DNA of 8,983 nucleotides from Candidatus Binatia bacterium (GTDB lineage Bacteria; Desulfobacterota_B; Binatia; UBA9968), in assembly GCA_025922795.1 (NCBI GenBank), contig JAICHC010000076.1, positions 1 to 8,983 on the forward strand, read 5' to 3'. This document shows positions 5,715 to 8,983 of this stretch, in pieces; within the stretch, counting starts at the first letter, position 1; each line of letters opens with the position of its first letter. The notes under the pieces are model-generated. The model was not told the DNA's origin, did no database searches, and was given only the letters and a program-made list of their open reading frames with translations. Position numbers and translations under genes: made by a program.

Positions 5715-6116
5715 TTACGGAATGTACCCGCTGGGGGACTTCCCGTCATCGCGACGAATTGCGCCCAAGTTGCCGGTAAAATTCGCGCCCCTCTCTTCGA
5801 GGTGCGCAACCGTTGCGCGATCAAGGATGCCGGTCTCCTGGATATTATTGAAGTCCTGGAATTTCCGTAACGCTTGCTCGGTCTGTGGGTCCATCTGGCC
5901 AGCCATCCGGCCGGTCATTGGACCCGGCTCATAGCCCTGCGACTTCAGTACACGCTTGACCTCCACCACGTTCTCCGCCGATATGAAGGCCGTTCCTGAG
6001 CGGCGAGCTTCAAGATCCGGGTTCCTGGTGCGCGCAATATCTCTATCCGATGACGCGCAAGCCCCACTCCCTAACGAGATTGCGGCCGATAGCAGAATCA
6101 ATTTCGTCTTGTTCAT
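5715..6116 (-). CDS. Small lipoprotein with a peptidoglycan-binding domain
   Basis: The protein has 133 residues. A lipoprotein signal ends in the lipobox SGAC with Cys20, so it is probably anchored to a membrane on the periplasmic side. Residues about 49-107 match the PG_binding_1 pattern: VVEVKRVLKSQGYEPGPMTG, then DPQTEQALRKFQDFNNIQ, then TGILDRATVAHL. Such domains dock proteins on the cell wall. No catalytic domain follows, so it is likely a structural or tethering factor. The start has AGGAGGT at 6129-6123, and a textbook sigma-54 promoter (6179-6165) lies just upstream, giving a leader of about 37 bases. Confidence 0.9.
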   Translation of the reverse strand: MNKTKLILLSAAISLGSGACASSDRDIARTRNPDLEARRSGTAFISAENVVEVKRVLKSQGYEPGPMTGRMAGQMDPQTEQALRKFQDFNNIQETGILDRATVAHLEERGANFTGNLGAIRRDDGKSPSGYIP

Positions 6117-6164
6117 CTCTGTACCTCCTAAAATTTAGTTAAGTCGCGCCCCAGCCTGGAGGCC

Positions 6165-6179
6165 GCAATGGGCGTGCCA
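6165..6179 (-). promoter_or_regulatory. Sigma-54 (-24/-12) promoter of the peptidoglycan-binding lipoprotein gene
   Basis: The minus strand reads TGGCACGCCCATTGC, which fits the full consensus TGGCACG-N4-TTGC. The predicted transcription start is near 6153. It is divergent from the promoter at 6403-6417, with a 223-base spacer that could hold shared activator sites. Confidence 0.9.
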
Positions 6180-6221
6180 CAAATCTTATAACCCGCCGAT
6201 TGCCAGGCTGAGGAGAATGTT

Positions 6222-6239
6222 CTGAGTTCGAAAGCTCAG
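6222..6239. promoter_or_regulatory. Inverted repeat in the divergent promoter spacer
   Basis: CTGAG (6222-6226) and CTCAG (6235-6239) flank TTCGAAAG; another GCTGAG occurs at 6207-6212, allowing an alternative GCTGAG/CTCAGC pairing with 6235-6240. It is a possible activator site about 45-60 bases from one -24 element and 165-180 from the other. It does not resemble CGTGTGCA. Confidence 0.3.
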
Positions 6240-6289
6240 CAGGACTGAAACTTAAGCGGCGATGAATTTTCCCGACTCGCTTCCAATAC

Positions 6290-6299
6290 TTAGTACTAA
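6290..6299. promoter_or_regulatory. Perfect 10-bp palindrome in the divergent promoter spacer
   Basis: TTAGTACTAA is perfectly self-complementary and lies near the middle of the spacer, 111 and 104 bases from the two -24 elements. That is a sensible place for an enhancer-binding or other regulator shared by both promoters. The role is inferred. Confidence 0.35.
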
Positions 6300-6402
6300 T
6301 TGCTGTGCGGCGCAGACCGCTCATGTCTCAATTTCGGCGAAGGAACAGTTTGCCAAGTCCCAAAAACGCATCGTTCGCCGGATACTTGCGGAACTACCCG
6401 TG

Positions 6403-6417
6403 TGGCATATCTCTTGC
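6403..6417 (+). promoter_or_regulatory. Sigma-54 (-24/-12) promoter of the glycine-zipper lipoprotein-DegP operon
   Basis: Reads TGGCATATCTCTTGC, an exact TGGCA-N6-TTGC. The predicted start is near 6429, leaving a leader of about 140 bases before the ATG at 6569. The leader has a small GCTAG/CTAGC stem at 6453-6465. It would drive the lipoprotein and, through the 28-base gap, the DegP-like protease. Confidence 0.87.
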
Positions 6418-6568
6418 GGGAATAAAACCGAAAGAAGCAGAATGATCGTCACGCTAGTAGCTAGCATCGTATCCACGGAGGTGCCGGCGGTGTCACGGTC
6501 ATCGTTAGGACGCACTGCGGCGAGCCACCGAGTTGGTGCGCTTTCACAAACCAGAGGAGGAAAGAGGT

Positions 6569-7192
6569 ATGAATATTCCGATGATCGCCGGCCGGGTGAC
6601 TCTCAGTTCAACTTTACTGTTCGCAACTATTAGCTGCGGGACAGTGCAAGAGTATGTCACCGAAAATCCTAGAACCGCGATTGGCGCGGGTATCGGGACG
6701 TTGGGTGGCGCAGCAATTGGAGGACTCGTCTTTGATAGTGCGGGCGCCGCCGTAGCGGGTGGGTTGCTTGGGGGATTGGCGGGAGGTCTAGTCGGGAGAG
6801 CTCTAGAACACAAAAACGAAGATTACGAAGAGACCGCGCGAGACTACGCCTACCTCTCTGAAGGCCGCGAGACCATCTTGCGTGTCGAAGAAGTCGATAC
6901 GGACCCTGCAAGAATAAACCCGCGCGAGCGCATCAACCTGGTCACGCGCTATGCCGTCTTGCCGCCGAAGCGGGATCAACAGGTGTCGGTTACGGAAAAT
7001 TGGACAATCCGCCACAACGGCCGAGTCGTCGGAAACCCGGCTCTCATAATAAGCCGTACGGGTGGCACGTGGTCCAGCGCGATACCTATTACTCTGCCCG
7101 CCGGAGCCGATCCGGGAACCTATGAGGCTACTGTAGAAGTTCAGGCGGCCGGTGTCAGCGATCGCGGGTCGACGACCTTTAGAGTCAGTTAG
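6569..7192 (+). CDS. Glycine-zipper lipoprotein
   Basis: The protein has 207 residues from an ATG preceded by GAGGAGGAAAGAGGT; the ATG at 6533 lacks such a site. A lipoprotein-type signal ends in TISC with Cys23. Residues 37-78 are a glycine zipper ([15 protein letters not shown], then [16 protein letters not shown]), a pattern seen in outer-membrane lipoproteins such as SlyB that forms tightly packed membrane helices. A C-terminal part (about 100-207) is rich in predicted beta strands, with [22 protein letters not shown] and [20 protein letters not shown]. The function is not established; envelope integrity or stress response is likely. It sits directly upstream of the DegP-like gene. Confidence 0.87.
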   Translation: MNIPMIAGRVTLSSTLLFATISCGTVQEYVTENPRTAIGAGIGTLGGAAIGGLVFDSAGAAVAGGLLGGLAGGLVGRALEHKNEDYEETARDYAYLSEGRETILRVEEVDTDPARINPRERINLVTRYAVLPPKRDQQVSVTENWTIRHNGRVVGNPALIISRTGGTWSSAIPITLPAGADPGTYEATVEVQAAGVSDRGSTTFRVS

Positions 7193-7220
7193 TTGGGTAC
7201 ATTCAAAGGAGGGTGCGGGA

Positions 7221-8726
7221 ATGCAGTTGATTTATGCACGGCAAAGAAAGTTCTTAACGGCCATCGTGCCGTTTCTTCTGTTTAGCCTAGTAGCATTGGA
7301 TTTACCGGATGCCGCGGAAACCGAGCCAAAGAGAACGGCATCTGGACTCAGTGGCCTGCCGAACTTCGTGGAATTGGCTGAAAAACTCGAGCCCGTGGTC
7401 GTCAACATTTCTACGACACAAGTATCGAAACCTGAGCAATCCTCGCCGCAGCAACCCGGCCCCGACCCCTTTGGCGGGCAAAGTCCCTTTGGTGAGAACG
7501 ATCCATTCGGGGATTTTTGGCGCCGCTTTTTTGGGGATCAGTTCGGCGCGCCGGGCGGTCCGCGCGCTTTGCCGCGCAGAGGCTTGGGCTCCGGCTTTAT
7601 TATCGATCAGAAGGGCCTCGTTTTGACCAACAATCACGTCGTGGAAAATGCCGATAAGATTACTGTCAAGCTTGCCGATGAAAGAGAGTTCAGCGCGAAA
7701 ATAGTCGGCCGGGATCCGCGAACCGATATCGCTGTCATACAAATCTCTGATGGAAAGGGCAGTTTCGCCGTGGCGCCATTGGGCGATTCGGATAGCCTGC
7801 AAGTAGGAGAGTGGGTGGTCGCTATGGGCAGCCCATTCGGACTGGATAATACATTGACCGCCGGCGTTGTCAGCGCCAAAGGCAGACACATCGGCGCCGG
7901 TCCCTATGATAATTTCATTCAAACGGACGCGTCGATCAATCCCGGCAACTCGGGCGGACCTCTCGTGAACTTGCGCGGCGAGGTCGTCGGAATCAATACG
8001 GCGATATTCAGCCGGGCTGGAGGCAATCTCGGCATTGGCTTTGCCATTCCGATAAATTTGGCCAAGGAGATTTTGCCGGAACTGATCGACAAAGGAAAAG
8101 TTACCAGAGGCTGGCTCGGAGTCAGCATTCAGAACGTCACGCCCGAGATCGCCGACTCTCTGGGCCTTGAAAAGAGCCGCGGCGCTCTCGTGGCGAACGT
8201 CTTCGACGGAAGCCCGGCGGCCGAAGCCGGCATCAAGACCGGCGATGTGATCGTCGAATACAACGGCAACAAAATCGAAGAATCAAACCAGTTGCCGATC
8301 CTGGTAGCTCGCACCGAAGTCGGCCAAACCGTCAAGGCGATGGTGGTGCGCGACAAAAAGCAAATCCCGATTACCGTGCGGATCGCCGAGCTGAAACAAG
8401 AGGAGGTTGTCGCGGCTGGACCGAAAGAGGAGGGACAGCTCGGTCTCACAGTGCAAAACATAACCCCGCAGCTGGCGGAAAGTCTCGGACTCAAGCGTCC
8501 TAATGGAGTGGTCATCACATCCGTTCAACCGGAAAGTGCTGCCGCGGAGGCCGGGCTTCGCCGCGGAGATGTGATTCTGGAAGTGAATAGACAAGAAATT
8601 GCTAACGTCGATGCTCTCCAAAACGCTGTAAAGAGTGCCAAGCCGGATTCCAATATCCTGTTTCTGATCCGGCGCGGCGACAATAATGTCTTTCTCGCGC
8701 TCAAGTCCCCCGGACCGCAGGGCTGA
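7221..8726 (+). CDS. DegP/HtrA-type periplasmic serine protease (Do family)
   Basis: The protein has 501 residues and degrades or holds misfolded periplasmic proteins. The signal segment spans roughly 10-31. The trypsin-like domain shows the complete triad: His139 in TNNHVV, Asp169 in RTDIAV and Ser244 in GNSGGPL. The 30- and 75-residue spacings are the same as in E. coli DegP. A Pro/Gly/Phe-rich insert (about 75-120, repeated DPFG and SPFG) corresponds to the flexible LA-loop region. Two PDZ domains follow: [20 protein letters not shown] from about 297, and [18 protein letters not shown] from about 408 with a near-identical opening. Two PDZ copies fit DegP, DegQ or MucD. The start at 7221 is chosen because AAAGGAGGG lies 8-16 bases before it; the longer frame from 7152 overlaps the previous gene. 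It is probably in an operon with the glycine-zipper lipoprotein under the sigma-54 promoter at 6403-6417. Confidence 0.95.
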   Translation: MQLIYARQRKFLTAIVPFLLFSLVALDLPDAAETEPKRTASGLSGLPNFVELAEKLEPVVVNISTTQVSKPEQSSPQQPGPDPFGGQSPFGENDPFGDFWRRFFGDQFGAPGGPRALPRRGLGSGFIIDQKGLVLTNNHVVENADKITVKLADEREFSAKIVGRDPRTDIAVIQISDGKGSFAVAPLGDSDSLQVGEWVVAMGSPFGLDNTLTAGVVSAKGRHIGAGPYDNFIQTDASINPGNSGGPLVNLRGEVVGINTAIFSRAGGNLGIGFAIPINLAKEILPELIDKGKVTRGWLGVSIQNVTPEIADSLGLEKSRGALVANVFDGSPAAEAGIKTGDVIVEYNGNKIEESNQLPILVARTEVGQTVKAMVVRDKKQIPITVRIAELKQEEVVAAGPKEEGQLGLTVQNITPQLAESLGLKRPNGVVITSVQPESAAAEAGLRRGDVILEVNRQEIANVDALQNAVKSAKPDSNILFLIRRGDNNVFLALKSPGPQG

Positions 8727-8802
8727 CGCTTTTCTATGTTGCGATTTTCGATTTTTGCTTTGCGATTATACTTGAGCCCAGCGATACGCATTGCCGGAAA
8801 CA

Positions 8803-8983
8803 ATGGAATTGCACGTGAGAAGCACTTCGTTGCGCTTGTCTTTTCTGACGCTCTTTATCGCCGGCCTACTGGCGAGCGGCTGTGCAACCAAAAGAATTAT
8901 AAGCGAGTGGAGCAATCCGGCTTATCGGCTTTCAACGCCGCCGTTTGAACGCATCTTGGTGGTCGCCGCGACCGACCAAACCA
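8803..8983 (+). CDS. N-terminus of a lipoprotein (partial)
   Basis: From ATG 8803 the frame runs open to the window edge. A signal peptide SLRLSFLTLFIAGLLASGC has a clean LASGC lipobox, followed by TKRIISEWSNPAY and then FERILVVAATDQT. The pattern of lipobox, W-x-NPAY and a following hydrophobic strand with Asp is seen in small outer-membrane lipoproteins of unknown function. The ribosome site is weak (GGAAACA before ATG); GTG at 8815 is an alternative start. It lies 76 bases after the protease gene with no terminator seen, so it may belong to the same operon. A TATACT at 8767-8772 could be a weak -10 box but has no good -35. Confidence 0.7.
   Translation, partial: MELHVRSTSLRLSFLTLFIAGLLASGCATKRIISEWSNPAYRLSTPPFERILVVAATDQT

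Noticed and set aside
6321..6515. Minus-strand frame of 64 codons with a hydrophobic stretch
   Set aside because: No ribosome site, and it runs across the plus-strand sigma-54 promoter and spacer.

Overview
The window looks like a chromosomal segment from a free-living Gram-negative bacterium. The signs are lipoprotein and Sec signal peptides, a periplasmic DegP/HtrA protease, a sigma-54 activator, and strong AGGAGG ribosome sites before most genes. The mix of an NMT1/SsuA-type solute-binding protein, sigma-54 control and PRC-barrel and glycine-zipper envelope proteins would fit a deltaproteobacterial-type soil or groundwater lineage (for example Binatia). That placement is inference from gene flavour only; no rRNA or other marker is present.

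Layout. Positions 1-6116 carry minus-strand genes. Reading right to left in transcription order they are: a peptidoglycan-binding-domain lipoprotein (5715-6116), a double PRC-barrel protein (4832-5602), a sigma-54 activator with a degenerate receiver (3095-4594), a stand-alone degenerate receiver protein (2244-2642), a secreted beta-rich protein (1621-2139), a solute-binding protein whose 3' end carries a one-base frameshift (116-1122), and the first codons of another exported protein (1-58). From 6569 rightwards the plus strand carries a glycine-zipper lipoprotein (6569-7192), a DegP/MucD-like protease (7221-8726) and the start of another lipoprotein (from 8803).

The main discovery is a local sigma-54 regulon. 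Four sequences match TGGCA-N6-TTGC exactly, and each points at a gene 35-155 bases downstream: 1203-1189 (solute-binding protein), 2716-2702 (receiver protein), 6179-6165 (peptidoglycan-binding lipoprotein) and 6403-6417 (glycine-zipper lipoprotein and DegP). About 0.07 such matches would be expected by chance in both strands of a window this size. A second motif, CGTGTGCA (once as TGTGTGCA), occurs five times, and only upstream of the first two promoters, which makes it a good candidate for the activator's binding site. The other two promoters are divergent and share a 223-base spacer that holds other palindromes.

Taken together, the window reads as an envelope-maintenance and solute-uptake locus under RpoN control. 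It has its own activator, in which the phosphorylatable aspartate is missing both from the activator and from the neighbouring receiver, so the input signal is probably not ordinary phosphotransfer. Two structured intergenic elements (a perfect 19-bp inverted repeat at 1495-1534 and a long imperfect hairpin at 1387-1444) lie between the secreted protein gene and the solute-binding gene.
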